Below, piece after piece: positions 11,050 to 23,496 of a stretch of DNA of 64,000 bases. Made by a program: the position numbers and the translations under genes. Source of the stretch: Topomyia yanbarensis. Its lineage: Eukaryota; Arthropoda; Insecta; Diptera; Culicidae. The notes beneath the pieces were generated by a model. It had not been told where the DNA came from, did not search any database, and saw only the letters and a program-made list of their open reading frames with translations. The stretch is from NCBI RefSeq assembly GCF_030247195.1, contig NC_080671.1:63881089-63945088 (forward strand), in the 5' to 3' direction. Every line of letters begins with the position of its first letter. Position 1 is the first letter of the stretch.

Positions 11050-13885
11050 GCAATTTTTATTTCAACAACTATTTCACACCAACAATAAGTATGTGCTGTA
11101 GTGACAGACAACTAAGTTTCTTCGTGACTCAAAAGGTACAGATTTAGACTGATTTTCAATAAAGTTCAGCGAAACTTTTAAAACTTGATTCCGTTTCGTA
11201 GTCATTACGATGCGAGAATAACCGAATTAAATCATATTGTTGTCAATAATCAGCAATATTATTATAATAATAATTTTCGATTTGGACATGTGTATTTTCC
11301 TCGTTCAATACTGCGGATCGTGATCGTGCGTTGCATTGGAGATGTATTTGTTGATTCACGCGTTCGTGGTTGGTGTCGGTGTCGGCTTCATAGTGTGGTA
11401 TACGTGCAGGTGTGTGGGGCTTCTTCGATGACTTCATCGTTTATGGAGTGATTGCTGGCCTCAATTAAAGCAGTGGATGATATCAAGAAGTTTTGACTCA
11501 TGAGCCGCTGCCGAATAATGTGCTGGGGGAACGACGGCGACTGGGATGCCGCGGTTGCCTACTTTTTTCTCTTTTTTCTTTACTTTGTAAGTAGGGGTTT
11601 TCCACTACTCGCGTTCTTGTTTGGCCAGCGTACCCTTCTTTTCAGGGCGGCCTAGGTGTTTCTACAGAATTACGGATTTTCGTTTCACAACAAAAAAAAG
11701 GTAAATAAACTAATAGATTTACCGACTAATAGATTTGCTTCCTTTCCCAGCGACCCGACACAAAAATACTTGAGTACCCGAACCACGGGTCGGCACTTTT
11801 CGAACGGGATTGTCACCGTCGCACACGCGCACTTCACCGCACTTGTTATTGTGGCGGGGAACTGTCCCGGAAAACCAAAAAAACTCGGGACGTCTGTTCG
11901 ATGCCGTGGTCCGTCACTATCTAAAAATCTCGATGGCCGCCTTCTCCACGACAGGAAAAAACAAACACCAACACCAAAAAACCGTACCGCCGCATAGCTA
12001 CGTGTAGCATATCCAGCATACTTATTGCAGCAAGAGGAGAGCGGTTGCCTATGTTTCTTGTATACAAACATAAAACAAAAATTAGTACCCCTATCTGATT
12101 ACACAAAACCGTTCGACGATTGTAAGGACGTGACCCCTATCGGCCTACCCCTGAGTCGATTCCTAGTCCCACCAGGAGTACTTGCTCTAAATTTGATGCA
12201 AATCGGACAAGTCTAGCTACCGGACCAACGTGCCTGAAGTTTGTATGGGATTTTTCGACAATTTATATGGAGATAACCCACTAGCTCGCATTTTCACCGC
12301 TAGGTGGCACAGTATGCATCGAATTATCACTGTAAATGAAAATAAGAAATATAATTTAATTGTGTACAACTTTGTCGAAGACTGCTAGTCAATTCGGCTT
12401 TGTTAAAAGAAGTTATTAAACTTTTAGCGAAGTGGTGTCTGAGTCAGTTTTGCATGGGGCCTAGCAGTGCATGGTAGTGTATCGGTACTAGGGTCTAACA
12501 AACTAAACATTTTTGTGGAATAATGGTTAGATTTAGCTGAATAGTATGTTCGGAAGAATTGCAATACATAATACGAGTTATGTCTTGGTTAGAAAGTTTT
12601 AGTGCCACCTGTGACGGCATAGATGGCGCCAACACTAACTTTTCAACGGAGAGAGATAGAAATTAGGTGTCTTCTACAAATATCACCGGTTCTATTTACT
12701 ATAAAATACATTCGAAAAATGGTTTTTGAAGAAAATTGTTCAAGGAGCTTAACTTTTCGCGGCAGTGATGCCAACTATGCGATTTTTTCAGTTAAATATT
12801 AAAAGTTTTTTTTCTCTTATTACAAATATTTTAACTTTGAAGATTCTAATGCCATCGTGTTCTGTAGATATTTTTACATAAAAACACTTATAATCTCAAT
12901 ATAATTTGAGCGCATCCTGAGATGCACTGTTTTGAAGGGAAGAACTCGAATTTTCTCATATAAAAAAAATTTTATTGGCCAAAATTGAGAAAATCTTCAA
13001 ACAGTCATAAAAATTGACCCTGATCTGCTAAAAAGAAACCAAAAACGTAGTTTTTCATAATTTCTCGTCTACTTCACAATAAATTATGTGTGAACTCAGA
13101 ATCCTCAAGTTGGTTTTTTATTGTTGTGCGCCTGCGATTTTATATGGGAAATAGCGTTTTTTTGCTTCAAAATATCGCTGATTTGCTATTTTGCTGAAAA
13201 AATCGGATAGTTGGCAGCACTGCCGCCAATAACTAATATTTTTTCTAAACTCCTTGAACAATTTTCTTCAAAACCCATCTTACGGTTTGGTTCTAGAGTA
13301 AACAGAACCGGAAATATGTTCAAACGGAAATCAAGGGTTTTGACAATTTGCCAAAATGGGGGGTGCTCCCATGGTCCGAGGGGTGATTGAATAGACACAA
13401 AAATTTGGGTTTTTATATATTGGCCCTAGATGAACAATTCCTCCAAATTTGATTCAAATCCGTGAAGGTCGATTACACGTTCCTTTATCACTGCGCGTGG
13501 AATGACCCTTACATAGAATACATGGGAATTGAGAGGGACCATCAAGCCATCTGATTGAAACGATTTGAACAGGAAGAGTGGAGTAGCCAGATTCTTGTTG
13601 CTAACATTTCGTGAACATTGCGCAGGATTTTCTCCTCACCTATTGAGGCTACTTTTTACAACAATGGCTTGCATTGTAATTGGCTTATATGGTCTTGTTA
13701 TTGGAAGCAAAAGCTTCCGTAGTACATGTAAGCGAAGTCACTTTCCGACCACGCAATTCCTTTTTGGCCCTTCGTACAGTAACATGCTGAGTATGGTCAG
13801 AGAGTAATGCTTGAATACGTCATGCTTGTCGTGTAAAGATTGTTTAGTGCTATGAAGAGTGTTCCTGTTACAAAGGTGGTAGTAC
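11050..13885. other. Interior of the foldback element; no gene recognised
   Basis: Unique-looking sequence between the two arrays. It holds frames of up to 128 codons (minus, 11685-12071) that overlap other frames and show no known motif. Positions 12220-13400 look like old repeat debris. I see no transposase signature. Confidence 0.45.
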
Positions 13886-13889
13886 CACC

Positions 13890-14690
13890 GCCACCACTAC
13901 ATCTACTGACCACCCCCTTTCAAATGACACCCATATTTAGTATGGTTTTCACTGTTGTTTGTAGTAACCGGAAGCCACCATATTGGTTTTCGAAAATGGC
14001 GTCAAAAATCACTTTATGACTACCCCTTACTGATGACAGTTTTCGCTGTTTTGCAGTAACAGGAAACCGCAAACTTGGTTTTCAAAACTGCATAAATAAT
14101 CGATTTCGTACTTCTTCTCACCAATCCCTTTCAAATGACACCTATATTGATGAATGTTTTCACTGCTTTGTGGAAACCGGCAGCCGCCATCTTGGTTTTC
14201 AAAATGGCGTCAATCATCAATTTCCGTCTCCTGCTGACACACCCCTTTCAAATGACACCCATATTGATGACGGTTTTCATTGTTTCTTTGGAACATGAAC
14301 CCGCCATTTTGGTTTTCGAATTGGCGTCAAAAACCAATTTCCGGCTTTTGCTGATTGCTAGCGCTTTACAATGACGCCATTATTGGTGGTGGTTTGCACT
14401 GCACTGTGATAACCGGAAACCGCCATCTTGGTTTTGAAAATGGCGCCAAAAATCAATTTCTGTGTTCTATTGACCACTTCCTTTCGAATGACACCCATAT
14501 TGATGGTGGTTTTCACTGTTTTGTGGTAACCGGAAATCGCCATTTTGCTTTTCAAAATGGCGTCAATTATCAATTTCCGGCTTTTGCTGACCGTTCTCTT
14601 TCAAATAACACCCATATTGATGGTGGTTTTCACTGTTTTGTGGTAACCGGAAGCCGCCATCTTGGTTTTAAAAATGGCGTCAAATGTCCA
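13890..14690 (-). repeat. Tandem array, about seven units (right arm)
   Basis: This is the inverted counterpart of the left array. The complementary core (CCGCCATCTTGG and variants) occurs near 13976, 14068, 14172, 14300, 14420, 14537 and 14655. The right array has about two fewer units than the left, as expected from unequal copy-number change within one arm. Confidence 0.85.
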
Positions 14691-15282
14691 TCCGTACGGA
14701 ACCGGTGCCGGAATGGCCTTGAGGGAGCTGTAGAACCGTATGATTGGAAGAACTTCGCATTTCGTATAAAGCTATGAACCCAAATCGCTGGAATGATAGA
14801 AAAATATATACATTTTCTTAGGTTCTCCCGGAACAGTTCTCCAGTGGCCAAGATTGGTCCAATTCATGTCTATTGTGAAGGATCAATGGGAAATAGTCAT
14901 ATGTAGCACATTTCAAAATACAATTACTTAAATTTATGGGATGTTTCTTCAAAACTCGTCCGTCACCCCACTGGGATGCCGGATATACCCCAAGGGAATT
15001 CGGATTAATTCCGGAACCGGTCCACGGATTTGAACGCTACTCGGTATATAGAAACTGGACTAAATTCCAGATCTTTTAAAGCTAGTTCCATCCAATTCGG
15101 TCAAAAATTGACGAAATGAGAGCAAAATTTAAACAAAATTTTCAGAAAAATTTTAACTTGGTACTGTAAAGGTTAAGTACCACAGATTACGTGAATATAA
15201 GAATAATACCTTTAAACGTCAATATCTCAAAAACTACTACAAAACTTGCAGTAGTTTTGAGTTCAAATAAAAACATTGTTTC

Positions 15283-15865
15283 CGGTTCGATTTCGTCTCA
15301 TCAGGATCCGACACTAACTTCGAGCCGAAATAAACCAAATTTCGATTTCGCTATGTCTCGTCGGCATAGCAGAACTTTTGATCGAACGAATCATCACGTT
15401 TGACCAATAATTTGCTTCGGAATACAAATTGTGTTAAACCATTAATTATTTTTTTAGGTTTTGATGTAAGTACCAGTACCTTATTTAAGACATTTTTGGT
15501 GGTATCAAATAGGGGAAAACAGATCAAAATGGTGAGTTAAACGAAAACAATTATGTGAAATGGTACGATCACTCTTGCCAATGCGATAATCATGTGTTCT
15601 TTCTGGGGCATCATCATAGCCCAGGAATAGCATTAGGGTTTGAACATTGGATCGGAGTCCCAAGGGTTGCAGGTTAGAATACTGTTTCTGACGTGATTTT
15701 TTCGCGCAATCGCTGTGGTCTAACTCACCATTTCGATCTGCTTTCCCTGTTGGATACCACCAAAAAATTCACAAATTTTGTTTCCATCCGTTTGCGTCAA
15801 TCCAGCGCAAAATTATTCCGGTTCTAAGTTCGTGTCGGATTCTGATGAGACGAAGTCGCAACGCA
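15283..15865. mobile_element. Inverted-repeat element with an inner element
   Basis: The left end (GGTTCGATTTCGTCTCATCA and onward) and the right end (GATGAGACGAAGTCGCAACG) form inverted arms of about 40 bp. A related single end lies at 965-1005. A second inverted pair is nested inside at 15493-15767. No target duplication was resolved. Confidence 0.55.
15493..15767. mobile_element. MITE of about 275 bp with arms of about 46 bp
   Basis: The arms at 15493-15540 and 15721-15767 are inverted copies. They share a TTTTTGGTGGTATC block and an AAATGGTGAGTT block, with a few substitutions. The centre has no coding content. Long arms and small size are typical of a MITE. Confidence 0.65.
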
Positions 15866-15867
15866 AC

Positions 15868-18800
15868 CCATGACCTTATTAAGTTAGTATATGTACCCTT
15901 CACGCAAAAACCAACTCTTTCACTAAATGTTTTCGTCATTGGAAGAAATAATGGTGTTTCCTAGCTCCAATACACCCAGTAACAGTTTGTGGCCATATCT
16001 AGCTTTCTTGCGAGTTGAATACCGGTTCCAAGGCTTAATTCTTCATAATCGTCCAAAAAGTTTCACTTGGGAAAAAGATTGGCGAATTTGGTTGGCCTCG
16101 TACGATAAGAACAAGTTCCGAGCGTAATATATTTCACCACTTCTTGTCCCAGAAATTATTCCAGTACCACTAATTTCATCGCATCAGCAAATCGCCTGCT
16201 AGATAAGAAATTTCTTGGTCAATTTCTACTGTTTTTTCTTTCGTTCATGCTCTGGAAGGGCAAACTATAACTTCGGGCCGACATATTTTTGTCCAGAGAG
16301 TTGATGTAATTTTAGTCATTTAACCCAAAGCAACACGATTTGGTGAGCGATTGATTGAAATGTTCATTCGTGAATTTTACAAAGGCATAGCTTCAGAATC
16401 TGGTTTGCACTTTATAAACATGTAGTCTAGAACGTTTCTTGGTTTGATGGATAAATAAAGCTGGCATTTTGAATGTTTTAGTGACATCCTGGATTGGCAT
16501 GATTGGTGAGTGCCTTAATTCATTAATATAAATATTTGTAACTCTTATTGAAAATCAATAACAAAAATTGCATTTAAAACGATTGTTTCAACAAAATACT
16601 ATAACATTACTGGTAGTTAATTATTAACTATTTGAGCCCTTTCTGAAAACAAATCCTCAATACGGGTCTGCGGTGTGTAAAACATAGACAAAATACAATT
16701 TAAATGGAGCATAAACACATTAACACTAACCGTACTCCAAGTCATTTATTTTTGGTTTTACGACAGAAGCAACATCGATTTCATATCATGGTTCCTAGCA
16801 TACGTTGCTCTTATTACCCATTAGAGCATTTTAGAAAAGGGTACGCTATTGCTGTTTAGTGCATTGCCCTAAATATTATGATGAAAAGTGGGTCACTCGA
16901 TTCGCAGTATATTTGGCTACCGGAGTTGCCCATACTAAACATTGTGATTGCTTTTTCATTTGAGCAAGAAGCTATATAAGTATATACAAAAAATATTGAT
17001 CGGGCTCGGCTGACTTCCTTGTTTTAATAATAAAAATATTTCCTCCATATTCAACAATCAAATCAATAAATTCTATTTTATTGTTATTAGCTCATATTTT
17101 CAATTTAGCCCCTTTCGGCACTTGTCTGTCCCCAATCCCCAGATAACTATTAACCGACTGAACAGATTTTTTTTCTTGAGAGGCTCCTACGTATCCGATG
17201 ACAGGAACTTCTACATTAAATGAAGAAAACGACATCGAGGACTTCACCACCGTACACACCCGTACTGCCTGCCAGATGCGCCAAAACATGTCCTGTCATA
17301 CCATGGCGAAATACGATTTTTTTTTCGCTTGTAGGAATTCATCCGATTTTTACCCCTTTTGATGCTGCTCCTTTCTGATATCGGTTATAGGTATCCCACC
17401 TACCGTATAAAACGTATAGTGAAGAACTTCAATAGTGGAAAAGAGCAGCAGCAGCATCTCAGATCGTACCAGCATTGGGGGAACCCTGGAGAGGCAAGAA
17501 GAAAGGATTTTACTCCCTGACAACCAATCAATACGTGATATATGATCTGTCAGATCGCATACATTTATATTATAGTCCCGGATTGGATGGAATCGGAGGT
17601 ACAGAAAGGGAGCTATTTTGGGGATGCAGAAGAAAAACACGACTCTGCACACTTGAGAGACAAAGCGATGGGAATGATATTCGATCGTGAAGAATGTTTT
17701 TATCAGTTCAGTCAGCCAGACGATGGAATACCAAACTGTTTGCATTGGAAGAAAATGAAAAGTTCCACCAATATTATCTTATCGCACGAGAATAGCAAAG
17801 TCAAGTGAGCAGTAATAAAACGATGCTTTTAGGGTTGAAAATATTTGCTTTGTGTAATGATCCTGATTCTATCCCATCAGCATTACGCAACAGCAATCGA
17901 AGCTTCTATTCCCAGAGCTGGCATTTAGCAAACAATTAGCACACAGAGATTATCTCATTCCGTTTGCAGCCGTAGTATGTATATGGTAAACTTTTCTGTA
18001 GCTTTTAATCCGACATCGATATATCCCACCAAATGGAGCACGAAAAGAATGCTGCTCCAGCTTCGGCTTGAGAATTCATCCACTCCCCAGTGAACTGACG
18101 CTCGGAATCCATTGCATTGGGGCCAATTTTCGTCTGCTTTTCATTCGACCATCGAAGCAACACTTACAGCTCGCACACACACAACATGTATTAGTTTTTA
18201 TCATTCAAACGGCACTGGCAAACCAGACAGCAACGAGCACCAAGTTGGAGAGCCTTTTTTATCCTCGAATTTTCTTCGCCAGAAAACACACACTCAGATC
18301 GGTGGGAAATGGGCTAGAACAGACCGAACAGCGGTTGGTGGATGGTGATGAGGGATCAAATTCCAAGCCACTGCGAGTCATTGAAGCAATTCGAGTGGAG
18401 TGAGAGTTCACTCTGGCGGCTGTTGTGTTGTGTGCGGACTCCTGTTCCACGGAGGGGAAAAAGGAGAAAATATCAGGACTTTGCATTTAATCGCTGCCAT
18501 AAACAAGAAATTAATGCAACAGATCAGTGCAGACGACGATCCTTTCCCCTTCGCTTCAAGAGTTAATTGGGAATTATATAAGCCGGTTGCCTGCTGGCTA
18601 GCGGAGACTTCAACTCCTGATGTGCCGCTGAGGTTGCTAAGACAAACGAATCGAGAGCTTACTACTGTATTTGTTTTTTATTCTCTGTTTTGCTTGGGCT
18701 GGAGCCATTTTTGGCTTGTTGATTTTATGAAATTAATTTCATGAGCTGCGCTTATTGTTCCGTGAAATTGCTTCTTAGTGAAATTCCTAGGAATTTGATT

Positions 18801-19190
18801 CCTGAATGAACGGATAATTGCATCAAACGTTTCTAAGTGGCACCAGGCGATGGGGGAATTCTAATGTTTTTGAATAGCTTTTAAGATTTTTCCTCGCCTT
18901 TAAAGGTCTTTCACAGATGGTGTTCCAAAAAGGTTATTCTCGGAAACTTAGTCTTATATTAAAGTGAGCGGATGAGTACAGTCGACTCTAAATTTAATCA
19001 ATGTTAGGGTCCCAGGTTGGTAAATGCCGAATTCTTGTTTTCACACGGTTCCAAAGATGGCGTGGGGGACATTTGTACCCCAGTACAACGATCTAGGGTT
19101 AAAATCAAATCAAATCTGAACAACATATCAACACTCAATTTTGATTTATATTTAATCCCAATTTCGCTCACAACTAAAAACATCTGCTTA
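15868..19190. other. Quiet stretch, possibly single-copy; no gene recognised
   Basis: About 3.3 kb with few obvious repeats and locally higher GC (for example 18060-18620). Several short frames exist, the longest 131 codons on the minus strand at 17350-17745, but they overlap frames on both strands and contain no motif I recognise. The part at 19018-19100 includes a GGGGACATTTGTACCCCAG sequence like the ends of the small element at 21.9-22.1 kb. The rest could be intronic or intergenic host DNA. Confidence 0.45.
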
Positions 19191-19347
19191 GATACACAGG
19201 ATTCTGTTTTAGCATAGACTTTTGGAAAGTACCACAGTTTGTACATGGTGCGCCATCTGGATGTATCCTATTTTAACATTGAACAACGCCATTTCCCAGC
19301 CGATTTTGACAGATAAACACAATTTTGAAACGTCATTTAGTGCAATT

Positions 19348-19526
19348 ATGAGTCGATTTACACCAAAAGAACGCGCTGAAATCCGTAGCGCTTTACGTTG
19401 AAAACGATCGTTCAATAGTGAAAAGAGCCTGATTTTTAAGACAAAATGTTAATGACGGACGAAGTTCACTTCACCCTTTCCAGCGGTCGAATTTGGGGAA
19501 CACAGAACCCACACGTTATACATCAA
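19348..19526 (+). pseudogene. Mariner-type transposase, 5' part (broken)
   Basis: An ATG at 19348 opens a short frame beginning MSRFTPKERAEI, typical of the N-terminus of a class of insect mariner-like transposases (DNA-binding region). It stops after 17 codons. From 19446 another frame reads MLMTDEVHF and then IWGTQNPHVIHQ, matching the block around the second catalytic aspartate (codon 19458-19460). The region between, including the rest of the helix-turn-helix domain and the first catalytic aspartate, is missing. The frame is cut at 19526 by the hAT element and resumes in phase at 24078. It cannot encode an active enzyme. Confidence 0.8.
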
Positions 19527-20112
19527 CAGGGCCGTCGAGAGCGGCGGCGGGCCCCAGGGCTAGTGTTACTGACGGGCCCTTCTCAACTTACTTATTTGAA
19601 TCTTGATTAGAGGACTTGTATATATTCATTCATATATCAAACTATGTTGCTGTTGCTAAAATTGCTATGGTTACGAGTTTATCAATTAGCGGGTTCCCGG
19701 GTACTCTTTTGCCCTGTTAAAAATGTACACAATGGTTAACAACCTTATTAGAGGTATATGGAGATAATCCGTGTATTCGCACCACGTTTGTGTCATCGCC
19801 TTTATATATACAGAGGTACTGACTTCATGTTGCCACATTCAATGATATATTTAATTTTGCGCAATAAACACTTCTACTTGATTATTATTCTGAAAAATAA
19901 TCAGTACACTATGTCCAACTATGAAATTGTAAGGTATAGACATTGATCATCTTTACCTCCATTTGCAAATTTGATATTTTTAACTTCTCCAACAGGTGAT
20001 TTTAAGGGACACCTCGAAAAGTAAACAGGAATACAGTTTGACCACAGTACGGCCATTTTCCGCTTTGATCGTCATTCATTTTTATTCACGTTCGACACAG
20101 TAGGTTGAAGTA

Positions 20113-20992
20113 GGGGAGACTGGGGCTAGTTGGCGGGGTTTTTTGGTTTCAATTTTTATCGCCGATTTTTTAAAGTGTTTGATGCATTGTCTCCATTTTT
20201 AGAGACAAAAATATGTGACGCGGAAAACCCGCTAACTTACCCCGGCCCCGGGGTAAGTTGGCGGTATGTGGGTATACGCCAAAAACTAAGCAATCAAATG
20301 GAGATTCAATTACTTCAAGGGTCCTTTTGGAACGTGCTGAATGTCTTTTCGAGAAAACTGTATATTAACCGACATTTGCTATTATATTTCAGTTTCAATA
20401 CCCCGGAATTTTGACTTTGACGCATACTCCCTATACAAAAGAATTTTTCCCTATACAAAAGAAATTTTTTATGCAATTGGCCGGAATAAATGTCTCCTAC
20501 ATTGGCGAGATACACAAGAAAAAGATTTTCTTACTTTGGAGTGAATTCCAGAAATAAAAATATTTCATGATTTTATTGCACTGTAAATAGTACCGCCAAC
20601 TTATCCCACGTGCAGCACCGCCAACTTGCCTCAACCGCATATTTTATTAAAAATTATTTAAAAAATTACTTTTGTTTGTGGATAGATGTAATATCTATAC
20701 GGATGCTCTTTTCACGCGCTATCGAAAAATATAATCATTCGGGAAATAGATTAAAAATCACTCTAAATAACGCAAAGCATTTAAAATTTAGAACATTTAC
20801 GTGGTATACTCGAAAACACAATATCACCCACAACTTCCACCAAACAAATCGTTTTGCAACAAAAACACATTGGATAACGGGTTTTACCTAACTTGAGGTA
20901 CACAAGAAGAGCCAGCGCTATATGTCTAATTGAAACAGAGAAAAAGGGATTCCGCCAACTTACCTCAACCGCCAACTAGCCCCGGGCTCCTC
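20113..20992. mobile_element. 880-bp TA-flanked element with repeated TTGGCGG motif
   Basis: Inverted ends of about 24 bp (GGGGAGACTGGGGCTAG and its near complement at the right) are flanked by TA on both sides (20111-20112 and 20993-20994). Variants of GGGGYWAGTTGGCGG recur inside: at the left end, near 20250, and as complements near 20590, 20620, 20955 and the right end. TA targets and subterminal repeats fit a non-autonomous Tc1/mariner/pogo-group element. No transposase is present. Confidence 0.75.
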
Positions 20993-21894
20993 TACGATAT
21001 TTTGCTTCTGTGGTTTAGACAAAATGATACACGGGTAGATTTATCTGTTGTAGCGGTGGAGCAGTTTTTAGCTTTTGTTGTTAGCAAGAATAAGGTAGCA
21101 AATTCAGCTCGTAATTCTCGTTTAACCCTACAACGGTTTCGTAACTTTTTCTATACGTAAACGGTTTTGTGGGTACATTCGTACCCCAGAATTAAAACCG
21201 CTCTAATATGCCTAGTTTTTATTGAATTTATAATTAAATTAGATAGTTTTATTCAAAAATAAGCCAATCAAAGCAGCCTTTTCAAAAATAATCGTGCTTT
21301 GCAAATTTTTTATGCACATTTTCATTTTTATACAATTTGTCCTAAAAATACGTCAACATCCCTTTTTAACCTTAATATTGCTATAACTTCGGAAGCTTCT
21401 AACCGATTTTTACTATCTATACGGCGTTGTAAATATTATTAAATTGCCTTTTGAACAAATAGTAAATAATTCAAAAAGCGACCAAAAAGTGCATTTATTC
21501 CGATGCTTGTTTGAACACCAAATACAAATACAATACAAATAGTAAATATACAGCAATATGCAGTAACGAAGTTAAAATAGGCGATGAAGGAACAGACCAG
21601 TGCATTGTACGTTCCAGAACTTGGGCTACAGAAGATGAGGAATTGAGTGGTGCGTAGTACATATTATATACAAATCATATTTTGACATCAAAACCAAAAA
21701 ATACGATTACGATCCAAGCGCCTTTTCTAGTTACTTTGCTATAGTAGCATTATTAAATCAAATAACAGATTTAATTGTTCAGCAGTGTTGAAGCCTATAC
21801 AATTTCACGCAAGTTACTATGTATCGATATTTTGCTTATAAAAAAGATATAATAAATTTTCCGAATTATATACACATGATAAAACACTAACGTA

Positions 21895-22108
21895 AACGGT
21901 TTTGTGGGGTACCTTTGTACCCCAGACAAATTTTAAGCAGGCACTGTTAGGTTATTTAAGTGAAACAAATAGGTTGCACCAGCTTTAATGAAAGTTTAAT
22001 AATCAAATTGATTTATGATAAAGTTTGCTTGCAGTTAAAATAAACCGTATCGGAATAACAGGGATTGCAAATAGCTCTGGGGTACAAATGTACCCCACAA
22101 AACCGTTT
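21895..22108. mobile_element. Small MITE with GGGGTAC ends
   Basis: The left end AACGGTTTTGTGGGGTAC and the right end GTACCCCACAAAACCGTTT are inverted, with TA at both outer edges. Another left-type end lies at 21158-21190 (GGTTTTGTGGGTACATTCG), and a weaker relative occurs near 19070. The larger span 21158-22108 may therefore be an older copy into which this one, or part of it, inserted. Confidence 0.65.
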
Positions 22109-22847
22109 TAGGATTAAAAATATAGAACAACCGAGAAAATTTTCTAATCATAGCTTTTATGAAGGTTTTTTTTGGAAAGGAATGTGACGTTTTAATGTAG
22201 AAGTCGGTTTTAATACGCTGTTGGAATATGCAGTAATAGACAAAAATGACACAGAACGCAGTAATAAGGAATTAAACGCAAATAAAACAACTGCGAGTAC
22301 AGCGGGCAAACGACTGCTAGTACTGGTGACTGAATTGAACTGATTTGATTTCCTTATTTGGCACATAGCAATTGGCTTCTTATGGATATCACAAACATCT
22401 CTAGCGACGCCCAAAATTAGTGTTCCATCTTAACACAAAGCATTTTTGGCGAAAAATTATTTTAACGTGCTATAAAAATACAAATATGCAAATAAAAATT
22501 TATTTCAATTACCGGTTAATTAAGGTCAGTCTACCTTCTCATCCCTCCCGGAGTCCAAGCTAAAATCGTTCCGCCATAGATCCCCTGCAAAAACTAGCCC
22601 CACTGTGGATAAATTGTGTTGCTATTGTTTTTTTTGGAAATGTTCATTGAGACCAGCTATTCGAGAAGTGAAACAATTACTAAAAGTGAAAAAGGTGCTC
22701 AATGTGGCAGGAGCTAATATCCTACAATTGCACCATATAAAACATTAATCACAGTCATTCGTTACGCGAAACAACATACAACACGCCAACGAATGCGGCA
22801 ACGTTAACTAAAGCATCCCCGTATATATAGACAACGGCTCTAAACAG

Positions 22848-23300
22848 GTGCGCTTACACGATTTATCTCTGCCCACTCCTGACATGGCGATAAAAAAAAA
22901 GTTTATATCAAGGTACGGAGAAATTGAGGAACATTTTCCAGGGTAATTCTAATCCTTTTCCTGTGGTGAGAATGCTTGTGAACAAACTAATTCCTTTTTA
23001 CAAAACCATTTTATGCATATTAATCGAACATGGAACATCTCATCAGACAACACCGGTTATGCACCCAGGGCAGATTCCTATGCGCAAATTCTCCAAAAAA
23101 CACTGCACCACCTAAAACATTGTACAGAAGTAGCTAAGAAAAGTCCGCCTACTATAACCGCTAACAGCACATCGTTATCTTATGCCAAACCACAAAAAGC
23201 TTCAAAACCAAGATTTGTGGATCTTACAGAAACAAATATTCACTCAATAAAATACTCCCAGTGTCTGCAATCCAACAACCGGTACCACCAGTAAAGAAAC
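22848..23300 (+). pseudogene. Non-LTR retrotransposon ORF1 remnant (RNA-binding protein type)
   Basis: The frame from 22848 reads VRLHDLSLPTPDMAIKKKFI followed by SRYGEIEEHFPG and a stop. A shifted frame from about 22940 continues with a block containing FPVVRMLVNKLIPFYKTI. This order (VRLHDL, then F..YGEIEE, then VR-hydrophobic..IP.Y) is what I associate with the RNA-binding region of ORF1 in Jockey-group mosquito LINEs. Frameshifts and the stop show it is dead. The weaker downstream part has a HPGQ-like piece where cysteine-histidine knuckles would normally follow. Family naming is from memory of the motif pattern. Confidence 0.6.
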
Positions 23301-23496
23301 GAACGCAGAAGAGGACGGATACGTCCGTGTGCTTGCATTTCTGTTTGGCGCTGTTCTCTTCGAAAATACATTGAATTGGCTTCTGAACGTTTTGTAAAGT
23401 ATTCTGCCAATTCAAACAAAAAACTTGGTTTTGTTGACCTAGTACATAAAGTAGACAACTCCTCTAAGAACGTTTGTTTTAACAAATGTTAAATAT

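Larger units (their letters stand above)
9611..15172. mobile_element. 5.6-kb foldback element flanked by TTAA (piggyBac-type ends)
   Basis: The outer ends are CCTTTACAGTACCAAG and its complement CTTGGTACTGTAAAGG, each directly next to TTAA (9607-9610 and 15173-15176). The inverted arms run inward for well over a kilobase: about 500 bp of unique terminal sequence, then a tandem array (10112-11040 left, 13890-14690 right). The arms are very similar: the same 73-codon open frame appears at 9931-10152 (plus) and 14630-14851 (minus). High arm identity suggests recent insertion or gene conversion. TTAA targets are characteristic of piggyBac-like elements, while long arms built from tandem repeats resemble Foldback elements. 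No transposase was found in the 2.8-kb centre. Confidence 0.85.

Noticed and set aside
11685..12071. 128-codon minus-strand frame
   Set aside because: It overlaps open frames on the plus strand, shows no motif, and lies in the interior of a mobile element.
14355..14777. 140-codon open frame
   Set aside because: It lies entirely in the right tandem array and terminal arm of the foldback element. Its translation is a repeated HIDGGFHCFVVTGSRHLGF-type unit created by the DNA repeats, and the left arm gives the same on the other strand.
17350..17745. 131-codon minus-strand frame
   Set aside because: Phenylalanine- and serine-rich without a domain pattern, and two plus-strand frames overlap it. 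No support for coding.
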